64,000 nt of DNA. Origin: Plumapathes pennacea (taxonomy: Eukaryota > Cnidaria > Anthozoa > Antipatharia > Myriopathidae). Position 1 is the first letter of the stretch; every line of letters starts with the position of its first letter. The notes under the pieces were generated by a model that searched no databases, had not been told where the DNA came from, and saw nothing but the letters and a program-made list of their open reading frames with translations. The position numbers were made by a program, and so were the translations under genes. The stretch is taken from contig OZ038466.1 in the NCBI GenBank assembly GCA_964036295.1, positions 11,318,001 through 11,382,000 on the forward strand. Reading direction: 5' to 3'. Below, one piece after another: positions 39,397-51,008 of this stretch.

Positions 39397-40264
39397 ATTG
39401 CCAGAAATCGTGGACAAGATGGCGAACGCGCATGCGCAATGCAAGCGTAATGGCGTCACTACAGCATAAGAAAATGTATGAGAATGTTCAAATTTCGCAA
39501 ATATATCATTATACATATTAGATTTCCACGGTGCCAGCATCTAAACTTGATGAGGGTCGATCTAACAACATAAATAACACAAAAGCAGGTACTGAAATGG
39601 AGGCCTACCCACTTCCCGAGAGGAGTGCATTCTCTGCCTGTTTCTCTCCACTTTTCCCATACATTTCCTTATAATCTGCCTCAAATGGCTTCCGGTATTC
39701 GTCAACTAACGGGAGAGCACAACTATGTAGTTCAAGTGCCAGCATCTGAATATGTTCAAGAGTGTTCGATGTCTTCAAATCGTTTGTAAAAGGCCTGATA
39801 ATTCCACGCCAAAGCTCTTTCACAGACATACTTTTATCCGAAATTTATCGGCTGCCATGTTTACATGTTCAACTACGGAGGAAGGCGAGAAACAGAAGCC
39901 CAATGGCTGCACAATCTCACAGCAGCCGCCATGTTTACTTTTCTTCATCTAGCAATGATTTCTGGGATTTAATTTAGCTCCCAGGCTGCCACAATTTAAA
40001 TAATTTGCCAGGAGATTTGGACGAGGCGATGTCATGGCTGTTTATACAAGAGGAGACATAGAATGGAGCTTGGAATTCCAGGGAAATATTCATATTTATT
40101 GTGCTCGCCACTAAAGTGCTTTTTCAGTAGAAGTAAGTTCTCTGCATTAACATAGTGCAGCTTTAGTGAAGTTTTGGAGTGACCTTAGTGACAATTCTTG
40201 GTGTAATACGATACACCGCTGACAAGTTAGCGCAGGCTCAAAATGTCCACGATTTCTGACAATG
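39397..40264. repeat. 868-bp segment bounded by inverted ends
   Basis: CATTGCCAGAAATCGTGGAC at the left and the inverse of CATTGTCAGAAATCGTGGAC at the right differ at one position. The interval contains the short coding-like frame at 39605-39829. It could be a DNA transposon remnant. Confidence 0.5.
39605..39829 (-). CDS. Unknown 74-codon frame, possibly a first exon
   Basis: The frame starts at the first ATG after an upstream stop and reads MSVKELWRGIIRPFTNDLKT, then an acidic and polar stretch ending ENALLSGSG. It is followed by a GGTAGGCC donor-like site at about 39605. The composition is protein-like. The minus-strand block at 39372 could be the next exon. No family is recognised. Confidence 0.4.
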   Translation of the reverse strand: MSVKELWRGIIRPFTNDLKTSNTLEHIQMLALELHSCALPLVDEYRKPFEADYKEMYGKSGEKQAENALLSGSG

Positions 40265-40337
40265 TGTCTGTTTTAGCCAGCATATATGGTGGGAGAAATT
40301 GTGCCAGTAATTGGTAATGGTATTCAACACTTCCCTA

Positions 40338-40500
40338 CTTAACCCTTTCACTCCCCAGCTCAAATTGCAGATTCTCTCAACCTTTTGAGAAGAAATGTAT
40401 GAGTGATGGAGTGAGAATATTGATAGTTAAACCAGCTTACAGTAACAAGCTATCAAAAGCCAAGTTCTTCTTACTGTATGATATGTATCTCTGATCAACA
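40338..40500. repeat. CCCTTTCACT-family MITE copy
   Basis: It starts AACCCTTTCACTCCCCAG and contains AAATGTATGAGTGATGGAG and CTATCAAAAGCCAAG. The right end is lost. Confidence 0.75.
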
Positions 40501-40545
40501 AATGGGTCCAGTAAGACCCTGAACATTGTTATTTTACAGTAGGCG

Positions 40546-41870
40546 GTGTCAGACAAATGCAGACTGCAGACCACAGGCTAGAAATAAAATAAAACAAAAC
40601 AAAATACAAAAACTTACATAAAATAAAATAAAACAAAACACCGCATCATGGTGCAAATACAAAACCAAAACTTACGTAAAATGCCGTGAAATAAGTTCGA
40701 ACGATATCATCCAAACCATTGCGGAAATTCGTCATCCAAACCGACTTATTGGATCAGAAAATTCCTTTCTTCCCTCAAGAGTCTCTGATCTGCTCAATAA
40801 GCATGTACTTTTTAACCGCACCCTTCCCCCCTCAACCAAATTTTTGTGCTCGCCCCATTTCTCGTGTGGTCTTGCTACGCAATATGACTGCACAGCAACC
40901 AAAATTTTCCTATTTGATAACTTCAAAACTTTCAGCTCTGGTTTTTTAGTTTCCTGCCAAATAATTTTGCGCTGCCAATCACAGGAACTGCCATGCAAAC
41001 CAGTAATGAATACGAGACATTTGTATGATTACTACATCTCAGTCCAAAAATTTTGACCACCATTATCTGGATAATTTGTCCAAGTAAAGAATTCTGCAAC
41101 AGGTATTTTTCTGATGTCATCACTTTGGTACTCTTCGTTTTTTTCGTCAAGTTCATGTTTATCATATACTCAGTTAATGACACCAGCCCCTGGTCATGTA
41201 AACAAATCAGCAAGTGTTTTAACCCATTGCGCCCCAAAGATGAAGCCACATATAACAATATAGTTGACCCGCATACACTGCTTAAATACATACATACATT
41301 TTTTTATTGAAGCTCCCCAAATGCTTTGTATAATGATCATTCAAGATAGAAACTGATTGGCTCAAAAGCCCCAAGTTGCGCGATTAAGTTCATGTTCACA
41401 AAACAAACCGGCGAAATGAACACCTTGAATTTCTTGTCATATACAGCCAAGTCAATTTACCTGAAATTTGCCTGTCCCCACTTTAAGTGCGCATTATTCA
41501 GTTAGTTTGGAGATCATGACCGCACGAGAAATGGGGCGAGTACAAGAATGTGGTTGAGGGGGGAGGGGTGCGGTCGAAAAGTACATACGTATCGAGTGGA
41601 TCAGAAACGCTTGAGAGAAGGAAGAAATTTTCTGATCCAATATGTCGGTTTGGATGATGAATTTCCGCAATGGTTTGGATGATATCGTTTGTCAAGCTCA
41701 CGGGAACCAATCGAACTTATTTCACAGCATTTTACGTAAGTTTTTGTTTTGTATTTGCACCGTGATGCGGTGTTTTGTTTTATTTTATGTAAAATTTTTG
41801 TATTTTGTTTTTATTTTATTTTATTTCTAGTCTGCAGTCTGCAGTCTGCATTTGTCCGACACCATATTTT
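40546..41870. repeat. Large inverted repeat, arms about 360 bp
   Basis: The left arm (about 40546-40910) and right arm (about 41505-41870) are inverse copies. They share a GTGTC(A/G)GACAAATGCAGACTG end, a TATTTTATTTTG/GCATCATGGTGCAAA block, a GATATCATCCAAACCATTGC block and CTCGTG(C/T)GGTC. The spacer is about 600 bp. A minus-strand frame in the left arm (RPHEKWGEHKNLVEGGRVR) suggests that old coding sequence was carried in the arms. Confidence 0.75.
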
Positions 41871-42079
41871 AGGACATCAAACAAGATAACAAGACCAACC
41901 TTGCTGAAGACTTGCTTGTTCCTTGCTACTTTTCATGTCCATGTGAAACTGTCCACAGTATATAGTCAACAGTCTTTTCATGTTCTTCCCATGGTCCACA
42001 CCAGCCTCATACTGTACTGTACATTGTCATGGTTGCCCCCATTTTTTGTTGTTGTTCTGCAAATGAAGCGACAGACGCT

Positions 42080-43410
42080 TTGTTTAGCTCGCTATTATTT
42101 TGAAAAAGGCCAGCACAGTAAGTCTAGTAAGGGGCTGTCAACATATGTTTTCAGTTCTTTCAAAATTTATTAAAATATTCTAAAAGCCTGAAATAAGACC
42201 ACTGTTTCCACAGATCTTAGTGCCACATGAGGATTAAACAAAGGTTGTAAAGTCTTTTGTGATCAAAGTCAGTACACAGCTTACTTGATGACCAGTCCTC
42301 ATATTTATCACGTTACCATAGAACATAAAGCAACTCTACAGTACTAACACAGTTTGAAAGTGTGGTTCCTGTATACCCTGTCAGGTAAAGCAACAAAGTT
42401 CTAAAATATTGTCTTAACTTCGAAATAAACAGCTTTGACAAAAAGCCACTCAGAATTATGTCTCGGCAATCATGAAAATGGCACACTTATTTTGGTTCAG
42501 TACATTCAACTTACAGGAAGTCACAACATTGACATCAATGCTTGGAGGATAAACAAATTAAACCCTACCTAACCCTACCTTTGTTCAATATGCATTTTGA
42601 ACGTGTTTTTTTGGTTCGCTTAGTTTTAGCTGTACTGTATACACGTAAATTATTGTAAATGTTACAAAGCTTCAGAAATCGAGTTGTTGGCTCATGGCAC
42701 GACTCTCTAGTTCCCTAGTGTATGCACCAAAAATACCAATGATTCTGGCTGCTCTTGCAAAACATTCCAAAAAAAAGAAAATCCCATTTTAGCCCTTACT
42801 ACACACCAAGACCACATGTCACATTGACACCTGGTGACAGCTTGCTGTTACACAGCCAACATATACAGTAGGTGAATGCATCTGCACTTGTTGATTTTGT
42901 AGGGTCTATATTTTGATGGTGCAATAGAGAAAATATTAAGTTTCTAGTCCCTGTTATTTCAGATGTGGTTTACTAATAAGTTGAATATGTTATAATTTTT
43001 TCAGACAAAGATTAAAGCTGATTTTTGATGGAAAGTTGCCCCTGAGCTATGAGAGGGTACTAATCCAGACCTCTATTTCATTTTAGAACGTTTGTCAATC
43101 AGTCAGTCATGACATTAGCTTTGCTTCACATAATGACTGATGGAAGACTTCCATTCCTAATGAGGTCTTTTGCTCCTAATAAGGAAAGTGAATGTGTTCA
43201 TCACACATTCTATCACAGAACCACAACTGAAACAAACTACACTGCTGTATTCATAACTAAAAATATAAATTGGAAATTGGAAATTGGAAAACTGGAAACC
43301 CACATAAAAGGAAAGCTTGCCAGCTGGAAAATGAGTGAAATGATTTCTTTGAGGCATCATGGAGCCATTCCCGAGCACAACAAAATACAACATCTATGAG
43401 AGTTGTTTCA
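42080..43410. other. Intergenic, nothing recognised
   Basis: AT-rich sequence without convincing exons on either strand and without strong inverted repeats. Short tandem GGAAATTGG units occur near 43270. Confidence 0.5.
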
Positions 43411-43416
43411 TACAAG

Positions 43417-43571
43417 TAGGCCTTATTCATATTCTCACCGACAGCCTGGGGCGAGGATGTCATGACCGTGCGGGGGAAAGGGACAGAAAATACTTACTTT
43501 CCCCTGCATGAGTTTCTATTCTGTGGTCATGACATCCTCGCCCCAGGCTGTTCATGAGAGAATAAGGCCTA
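43417..43571. repeat. Foldback MITE, about 155 bp
   Basis: The arms at 43417-43466 and 43525-43571 carry TAGGCCTTATT and CAGCCTGGGGCGAGGATGTC with minor gaps. They enclose a short purine/pyrimidine-rich loop. Confidence 0.8.
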
Positions 43572-43923
43572 TTACTGTGACAAATTTCATTGCATTTAAC
43601 AGAAGTTTTTGCTGACATGTTTGCTCACCTAAATAAATTATTTGTAGTTCAGATATGTTGATCTGAAAAAGAGTGTTTTTGTTTTTTTGTTTGGTCCCCA
43701 AACGAAGTGAGGGAAATACTCAAGACGCTAATGCAGTAGTATTATCGCCTTATCGGAGACTCCAAGCCTGCCGCCATCTCGAAATCTAATGTTCGTCTGT
43801 CAGTCTGTCAGTCTTGCGTGCGACCTCGTCCCCAGTTCCTATCGCGTCGCTGCAGAACCAATGACAAAGGCCGGATCGATCACGTGTGGCCCTGTAGTTT
43901 TACTCGCAATATAAGAAATTAGA

Positions 43924-44345
43924 TTGAACGAAGCAACTACAGTATATCGTAGCTGTGTTCACGAAAATAGAAAACTTGAAACACAACAGTCTCGCGAAGC
44001 TCGTCTTCAAAAGAGAAGGGAACAGGCACGAGCAAGGCGGAATCGTGAAACGATCAAACAGCGCCAAGTTCGTCTCGACAAAAGACGGATTTATGACCGA
44101 AAAGAAAACAGCGCATGAATGCCGATCGAAAGCGACATGAAGAGAAGCGGGTAACACAGACAACTCCGCAAAGAGAACAGCGCTTGAAAGTGAATCGAGA
44201 CCTTCAGGAGAAAAAGCGGACCGAAGAGAAGACTCCGCAAAGACAAGCGCATGAATGCCGACCAAAAGCGACATGAACAGATTGAAGCGGGTAACACAGA
44301 CAACTCCGCAAAGGGAACAGCGCTTGAAAGCAAATCGGGAGCTTC
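43924..44345 (+). pseudogene. Decayed Helitron-like basic N-terminal segment
   Basis: The plus strand encodes SREARLQKRREQARARRNRE, then RQVRLDKRRIYDRK. It then shifts frame and has stops. The repeated R-E-x-R-L-x-x-x-R-E style is typical of the basic region upstream of Helitron_like_N/PIF1 proteins in cnidarian and other invertebrate genomes (recalled knowledge). The segment beginning ATGAATGCCGA(T/C)C is duplicated in tandem, at about 44115-44235 and 44250-44345. No Rep or helicase domain is present. Confidence 0.5.
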
Positions 44346-44399
44346 AGAGCCGTTTTGTGTTAAACTCAGATACTTATTTAGAAAGGACAAGCAACAAAG

Positions 44400-46330
44400 G
44401 TTAGTCAGTGGAAATCGAACAATCACCGTGACAAATAAATTCTATCCCGTATAGCTTGTAACTCGATCACTTCAAGAATGTACTAAAATCTGTATGCTGA
44501 TCATTTTCGCCAGTTTCGGCTACCGTATTCGCTCAGAGCAATCGGAACTTGGAGTCTTGAATAATTTAGTCAGATGTCTTATTTTTCTGTAATCTGACAC
44601 GCGGTGATTGCAGCGAGAATCGTTCACAAGCACTTAGACGTATTACTGGGTCTGAAGCCCGTGTATAATTTGAAGTAAACTGTTCAAGTTTTGCTTTGAT
44701 TCTGGGAGAAATCTTGCTGTTTTGAGTGGGTTGACATACAAAACAATTCGAGCCTATTAAATATGCATGCCTGAGTCTGGAGCATGCAATCCAGAGTAAA
44801 AACAAATCGCACAGGAAGCCTATTTATTTGTACTGCCTATGAATTCAAAATTGGAAAATCAGTGTTCCTTTTTTCCCGTACTACGACGGCCGACCAACTT
44901 CAAAATTTGAGTATTAAATTTTGAGAACGTGCTTGGAAGACTGTATGAATTAATTTGACGTGCCGACCGTGGGAAATACGTACTTCGTCACGCAATCGAT
45001 TCTTTTTTCAACGCAAAAGTATAACACACACCATTCTTTTTCTCCTTCCTTTGCGTGTAGCACTTGAGTTCGAAGAAAAGATTGAGTCAACATTTCGGTA
45101 AAACAAAGGCTACTCTTGTTGGGAGTTTCCAAAGTAATATCCCATCAATGGCAGAGTGAGGGGGTATCTGCGATTATCGTATTTCTAGTATGGAAAATAT
45201 TTAAAGTCAAAGTTGGGCGACATGTTTGTTAGGGAATTTGTTTATGAAATAACTCGGGTTCTAAAATGAAAACAAAAAGTCAGAGACACCATTTTGTAAG
45301 TTAGCATATCGGTCGATACTTGTGCAAAATTCCAACCCAATCCATTGAAACTCACTTGAACTGGAACTTCAAGAAAATGCAACAAAACGTGTTTTTCAGA
45401 TGCAGAGAAAATCACGCCTGAAGATTTTTGGCACCCCAATGGTGCTTGTTGACATAAGTAGCTAATCTATCAGCCAGATGTCACTTTGATATGCTTTGAT
45501 GTAAAGCAGTGTTGTGTAATCTAGCCCAAGACCTCATCCTTCAGCAGTTTTTTGCTCAACAAACAGCAGATTTCTTCATGGTTTCGCTTTGACAAATCAC
45601 ACACGCAATACTTGTGTTTTGCCAGATTTCATGTAATATGTCGGTGTTATGAAACACATGAGTTGACGAGTGATGACAGGTTGCAACAGTGGCTATTTTG
45701 ATCAAAATTTTCCTTTTGAGCCAATTTCTCAAGGGGTAAAACAGAAAATCAAAAAAGGACAACAAATTCGGGCAGATATGTTGAAAATAGATCACAACAC
45801 AGAAAAAATTTCTTTTGAAAAATTTTCGCTGAATGTCTCCTGATATTTTAAGAGTTGGCATCTCTGTGTGCAGAGTAGCAGGAAAACCTGTCTTAAAAAG
45901 TGCTTGGCCAAGCTTACCCTGAATGAAAGCATGATCAAATAGGATTGAACACTACACTTATTGGTACTCTGATTGAAGGTTATGTCAGCATAATTGGTTC
46001 GGGATATCTGCCCCCATGATGCTTAAACTACTGTACTGGGTGGATAAGGGGATAACTGGGACAACTAATAAACAGGACTTATGAATAAAAACCAGGGAAA
46101 ACAGAATATGTTTGATTTCTATGTCAATCAATTGTGAAGAAACAATTATTGGTCCTCTGCCAATGTGAGCTAATATTATTTCTATCTTGAACAACAGGAA
46201 AAAAAATCACTTTGAGAGATATTTCAGTTCCTAACAATTGGTCGTATTTCTCGAGTTGCATTCTGCCCCTATTTCAAGGGGAAGCACAAATCCTTTCTGA
46301 CGAAAACGTATCCGTCAAATAATATAGGTG
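44400..46330. other. Mostly unassigned, with an SNCFVC-type fragment
   Basis: A minus-strand frame at 44566-44805 (SNCFVCQPTQNSKISP) resembles the fragment at 16442-16690. The rest has long, weak minus-strand frames near 45242-45439 and 45556-45861 without recognisable domains. They may be transposon remnants. Confidence 0.4.
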
Positions 46331-46336
46331 CTATTT

Positions 46337-46600
46337 TAAAGAGACCCTCTCACCGTAGATGCTTAGCGCGCCCAGTGACTGACGGCAGCCATTTTCGTAT
46401 CATACGAAAATGACGGATTCCTATGTTTTTCTACGTTTCATCGCGAAATAAATCAACACAAACTCAGAGAGTGTATTAAATTCGGCAATCAGCGACAGCC
46501 AGATCAATCAGTAATAACGTGGGTGCCTCAGGAAAGTCGAGCTCCGGATGGAAATATAAACATGGGCGCGTAAAGCATCTACGGTGAGAGGTTCTCTTTA
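46337..46600. repeat. 264-bp TIR element
   Basis: The left end AAAGAGACCCTCTCACCGTA and the right end, inverse of TAAAGAGAACCTCTCACCGT, extend for about 38 bp with a few mismatches (CGTAGATGCTT(T/A)(A)GCGCGCCCA). No coding potential inside. Confidence 0.8.
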
Positions 46601-46968
46601 ACCCTTTCATTACCAGGAGTGGTCAAACACAGGGCACAGAGAATATAAGAAATAAAGAAGATGTCACTGAAGCAACAACTCACCTTCATTCCTGCAAACT
46701 ATATTGGTATGATGTATTTGCGAGGATCCTTTGTCGCTGTTTGTAGCAGAGTCTGTCCTTATGAGCGGCTCGTGTTTTCGCTTCACCCAAAGGCGGTGGT
46801 GTCACACTTTCACCCATAGTATATTTGAGGGTATTTTCCCTGGTAGTAATTGTCGCTAACCATGCAGATTGGCCGTCGATTCAGTTGTGCCCGATTTCCC
46901 AGGGAGAGCCTGGGAAAACAAGGAAAAAGCGATGTTTAGTCTCCAGTCCCTCTTTCCCTCCTCACCAG

Positions 46969-47045
46969 GCTGACTGACCGAGCGGTTAGCGCGTTTAGGT
47001 GGACTGAAACCGAATGGCGACATTGGCAGTTTGAAACAGCCGTGG
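46969..47045 (+). repeat. tRNA-like SINE head or tRNA pseudogene
   Basis: GACCGAGCGGTTAGCGCG resembles a box A of a Ser or Leu type tRNA. GGCAGTTTGAAAC about 45 bp later resembles a degraded box B. A complete cloverleaf is not evident, so a tRNA-derived SINE is more likely than a working tRNA gene. Confidence 0.35.
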
Positions 47046-47648
47046 GGGATAGCTTAATAAAAACCTAACCACATCATTCACATTTTTTCCATTTAAATAC
47101 TCTGCAAAGCGATTTTCAGGTTAGACCTACGAATATAGACTGGGCTCTTTATAACAGTTGTTCTTGCTATCCCGCCAAGCACTGTCAGAATATCAGAATA
47201 AAAAGTTTTTAATATAGACAAACACAAGTATAAGGACAAGCACAAAAGACCTTATTTCACCCTAAAAACAGACTCCACACAATCGCTAGCAAAACCAAAA
47301 CAATCACATCATTATTTTCGACGGTCATGCGAAAACGGCTCTAAAATATTGTGATCGTTTTGCTTGCGCTTGCATAGATATACTGTTTTTACAGTCAAAT
47401 AAGGACCTTGTGCTTGCGGTGAGAGCGAGTTAATAAAATTACACAGGAATGACTTCCACGAATCCAAATAACATACATAAGACGCACAAGTCCTATGCAT
47501 TAGAAACATTTTTCCAAAGTTTCACGGACCCGGTGCTGAAAAAGCTAGCTACTGACTGAGTTCAAAACAGAGCCGGTCTTTGCACTGAAATTTTCAACGA
47601 CAGATGAGGCATAAACACGTGACAAATATGAATCATAGATTGTCATTT

Positions 47649-48922
47649 TCACTGTTGAAAATTTTTACAGAAGCAGTTTTTCGTCAAAAATGGTTTCTTG
47701 TCGATGATGCACTTCGGTTGATCTCCATAAAGATCAATCCTGCTCAGTTCGCCAACCACTTCAAATTTATCTTTGACGTGGGTGACCAATACTTCAAACA
47801 CCGCATTCCCGGGAACAGTACGAAGCTGAACTTGATATATACAGTCCACAATAGGCACCGGACCATCAGCAAACTTTTCCACTCTGTGTCGATCGGCGGC
47901 GCGTATAAATTGCAGCATGTTAACGTTGGGTATTTTCTGATAGCCGCTAGTAACGTCCGCAAGTTCCAAACGAGCGCACAACTTTACGCCGTCGGCATCT
48001 GATGACGTCAGTGAGTTTATATGGGTTACCACGGTTTGAGCTGACTGTCTGATTGATCAGTGGTCTTTATCTACAGGTTGCCAGCGCACGCATGGGCAGT
48101 AGTGCTCAGGTACACCAGCTGTACTGCAGTCACGTGATTCTGGTATGACGTCAAAGAAGCTTCTGCCCCACTTCATATATTGGGGGAGTTTAGGGTACGA
48201 GATAATGTGTTGCAGCGTCGCATGAAGATCAAATGGAGTAACAAGAAGATTTGTGTTGCGTTTTAAGTTGCTCACTAGATGTGGGTATTCTTTGTGAAAC
48301 CACGGTGGAAGTGTAATGGAGAGGAATGGAAGCCTTGCTTCCAACTTTCCTTGAAATGTGAACCTCGATTCTCCATATCTAAAGCCGTGGTCACTCATTA
48401 CGACCAGCATGGTATTGTTTAAGAAGTTTCTTGTGTGCAGTCTTTCTATAAGTCTGTGGAAGTCGCTCCCTGCCATGAAGACCGAATTCAAAGCATTGTG
48501 ACTAATTTCCAATAAGAATGCAAAGCCAAACTTGGGTTTTGAAGAATAAGCTTGGAAGAATGACTCAATGTAATCAAAGTGAACGAGATGCTAGGGTTTA
48601 CTCTCTGTGCAAAACCTTTTCTTTCTAGCAGCGTGCCAAAAGTAGCGGCTGTAATGGTGAGTGGGAGGCTCAGTAAAGCCATGTAGACAGTAATTGAACG
48701 CCGCAAAATTATCGTCTTCACTGAAAAAAGTGGCATAACCATTGGCTTTAAATTCTTTGAAAACCCACGGCCATCTATCAACAGGTCTGTTGTTAGTATA
48801 CCCCTTCCTTGCCTCGGGTAGGTCGGATACATATTTACCTAATGAGAGGGAGATTTCTTTCTTCAAGGGAAATTGGTTACAATCGTTTTCCAGTTTGGTG
48901 ATTTGAAACATCACGGCATTCT
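47649..48922 (-). pseudogene. DUF229 sulfatase-like gene with two in-frame stops
   Basis: One continuous minus-strand frame encodes about 420 residues of a DUF229 protein (PF02995, alkaline phosphatase/sulfatase-like fold). Recognisable blocks in order are LPEARKG, WPWVFKEFKANGYATFFSED, FNYCLHGFTEPPTHHYSRYFW, FDYIESFFQAYSSKPKFGFA, LVVMSDHGFRYG (metal-binding D-H), QGKLEARLPFLSITLPPWF, TPFDLHATLQHI, HYCPCVRWQ, then a C-terminal VPGNAVFEV and ISRIDLYGDQPKC-like block. The frame is interrupted by TAG at 48591-48593 and TGA at 48057-48059 but has no frameshift. It ends with TGA at 47649-47651. A probable acceptor (GTAACATAG) precedes 48922. The N-terminal exons are not identified. It is most likely a recently inactivated copy. 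Confidence 0.85.
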
Positions 48923-49410
48923 CTATGTTACAAAGCAAGATATGGATTATATCTCGCAAACATATGGCATCATGACTAAGTAATGATACCTCGCGCGTGG
49001 TATGATTACTCACAGCTTATCCCTGATTGGCTATTATCGGGATATGATTACTCGGTCAGCCCGGCATGAAATTTATGGTCTCTGATTGGTTAAAACCGAG
49101 AAATAATTCCCCTTTCAAGTGATTTCTTTCCCTCCATGTTAAAATTGACCTCTCCATGTTAAGATTGACATGTGTTCTAAATTTCTATCCGTTAAAACAT
49201 GACATTGTTTTTATTTTGCGTATATTTTTAGCCAGGGAATATGCAACATCTTTCAGAGACTAAACAAATCACACAATCACCTCAGACTGTCATTTCCAAT
49301 ACCTGTTCTAGAGTAAAGACATTTTCCAGAGGATCCAAATTGCTGCATCAGGGCAAGGGGATATCTAGACTTCTAGTAGAATAATTAACTAGACATGCAA
49401 ATTGACTCAC

Positions 49411-49515
49411 CAGGGGCATGCCATGGTGGGTCAGCTGTTGGATGAACCAGATGGATAAACAACACATGAGCAACCAAGTCTGAGGAGTAGCGAGAGGCTT
49501 TAGTGGTGGATAGGC
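49411..49515 (-). CDS. Possible exon upstream of the DUF229 relic
   Basis: A CATTTCAG acceptor and a GTGAGTC donor border 105 bp that are open in two frames. One frame includes RYSSDLVAHVLFIHLVHPTA then DPPWHAP, vaguely like a sulfatase strand-turn segment. The other is hydrophobic. The splice sites are good, but the assignment to the DUF229 gene is not supported by a clear match. Confidence 0.25.
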
Positions 49516-49674
49516 CTGAAATGAAGATTGGAAAAAACCCTTAGTACACTACAACTTACTAGTGGTTTCATAATAAACATGCTCTTTTACAAAACAGATT
49601 GTTATAGACATTTTTTACTTATATGTTCCGTGAACAACCACTGTTCAACAGGAAAAGTGTTTTATCAGGCTAAT

Positions 49675-49905
49675 TAGTTCAGCCAAGGTAGCCAGGAAAG
49701 CCTGGCCTAAACTATTTCGCCAGGCCTACTGTGACCAGACATTATACTGTAGGTTCAACAAGGGTACTGTAGCCAGGAATTAGCCTGGCCCAAAATTGTT
49801 TGTCTGGGTTTGCTGGTCAAGGTCAGGCCTAAAACTATTGGTCGGACTTACAGATTTTGGCTTAGCCAGGCTAGCCAGCAGAAACCTTGCACAAAAGTGT
49901 TTGTT
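49675..49905. repeat. Imperfect AGCCAGG/CCTGGCC repeats
   Basis: Short irregular copies of TAGCCAGGAA and GCCTGGCC(T/C)AAA alternate over about 230 bp. The array is degenerate. Confidence 0.5.
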
Positions 49906-49993
49906 TGAGCTTATCATGACAACTTCATTGGACAGTTTGCAGTTGTCATTACATAAAATAAATGTCTATACAAACAACAGCATTTATTTTTGC

Positions 49994-50143
49994 AGTTGAA
50001 CCCCGCTATTTTGAAGTCCCACGGGACATGAAAAAAAAATTGAAATAGTAGGATTTCAAAAATAGGCAATAGTAAATAACTGACAAATATAAGAAGTAAC
50101 GGGGATTTTCAATTATCCGAGTTCAAAATAGCGAGGTTCAACT
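49994..50143. repeat. 150-bp MITE with AGTTGAACC ends
   Basis: AGTTGAACCCCGCTATTTTG at the left and the inverse of AGTTGAACCTCGCTATTTTG at the right bound the element. It is related to 13531-13676. Confidence 0.75.
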
Positions 50144-50234
50144 GTATTTCCTTGTGTACAATATAATTAACACATACTGGCAAATTAAACTCAGCCATTT
50201 AGCAGTCCTCTGAATTTTCTAGGTAATATTTCTG

Positions 50235-50938
50235 GGTATTATTTGGGCTATTTATGGAATTGGGCATTGTCTGTCAGGCATGGAGCATCTCAGGAATCAG
50301 CCATGGGGAATCAGGCATCAGGCATTGGATATGGGGCATCGGGCAGTTGGGCATCAAGTTTATGTATCAGGCATTAGCCTCCTGACAGCAGACACACAAG
50401 AAACTACCATTTTACTTTGCTGCATAAAGTGGTTGATCGCAGAGTGCACATTGATTGCCAATGTAGTAGACAATCGTGCAATACAAAGTCTCTGATTTCT
50501 AATGGCATGATACACAAAATCCCAGTTGCATGATTCAAGAAATACTCCCGACACATAAAATCCCTGATAACTGATACATGAAATGCCTGATACTGATGCC
50601 GATTCTGATATGCCTGATACCAATTCCTGATGCTTGATATGCCCGATACATGAAATCCTCAATTAACACTGCTCGGTGTTTTGCACTTATACCCCAACAT
50701 GGTGCACATAGGCATCTGTTCTCGATAGGAGGTACAGTACACAATCACAACACTAGATCTTCTTCACAAGCACTTGAGACTGAATCAACAAAGAAATTTA
50801 GTTTCAAGAATTTGAGTCAAAGTCTTTAAGACTAAATTACACAAGTTGCTATTACAGGTTTATACATGTTGATACGCCCACCTTTATTAAAACTATGGCC
50901 AATCTGTAACTATCGTTATGAGATATCAAGTACACTTC

Positions 50939-51008
<70 letters not shown>

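Noticed and set aside
47604-48002. Plus-strand 132-codon frame
   Set aside because: Antisense shadow of the DUF229 C-terminal region.
48057-48593. Programmed stop-codon readthrough or selenocysteine in the DUF229 frame
   Set aside because: Two different stop codons, no visible SECIS or readthrough context, and neither site is a known Cys/Sec position. A pseudogene explains it more simply.
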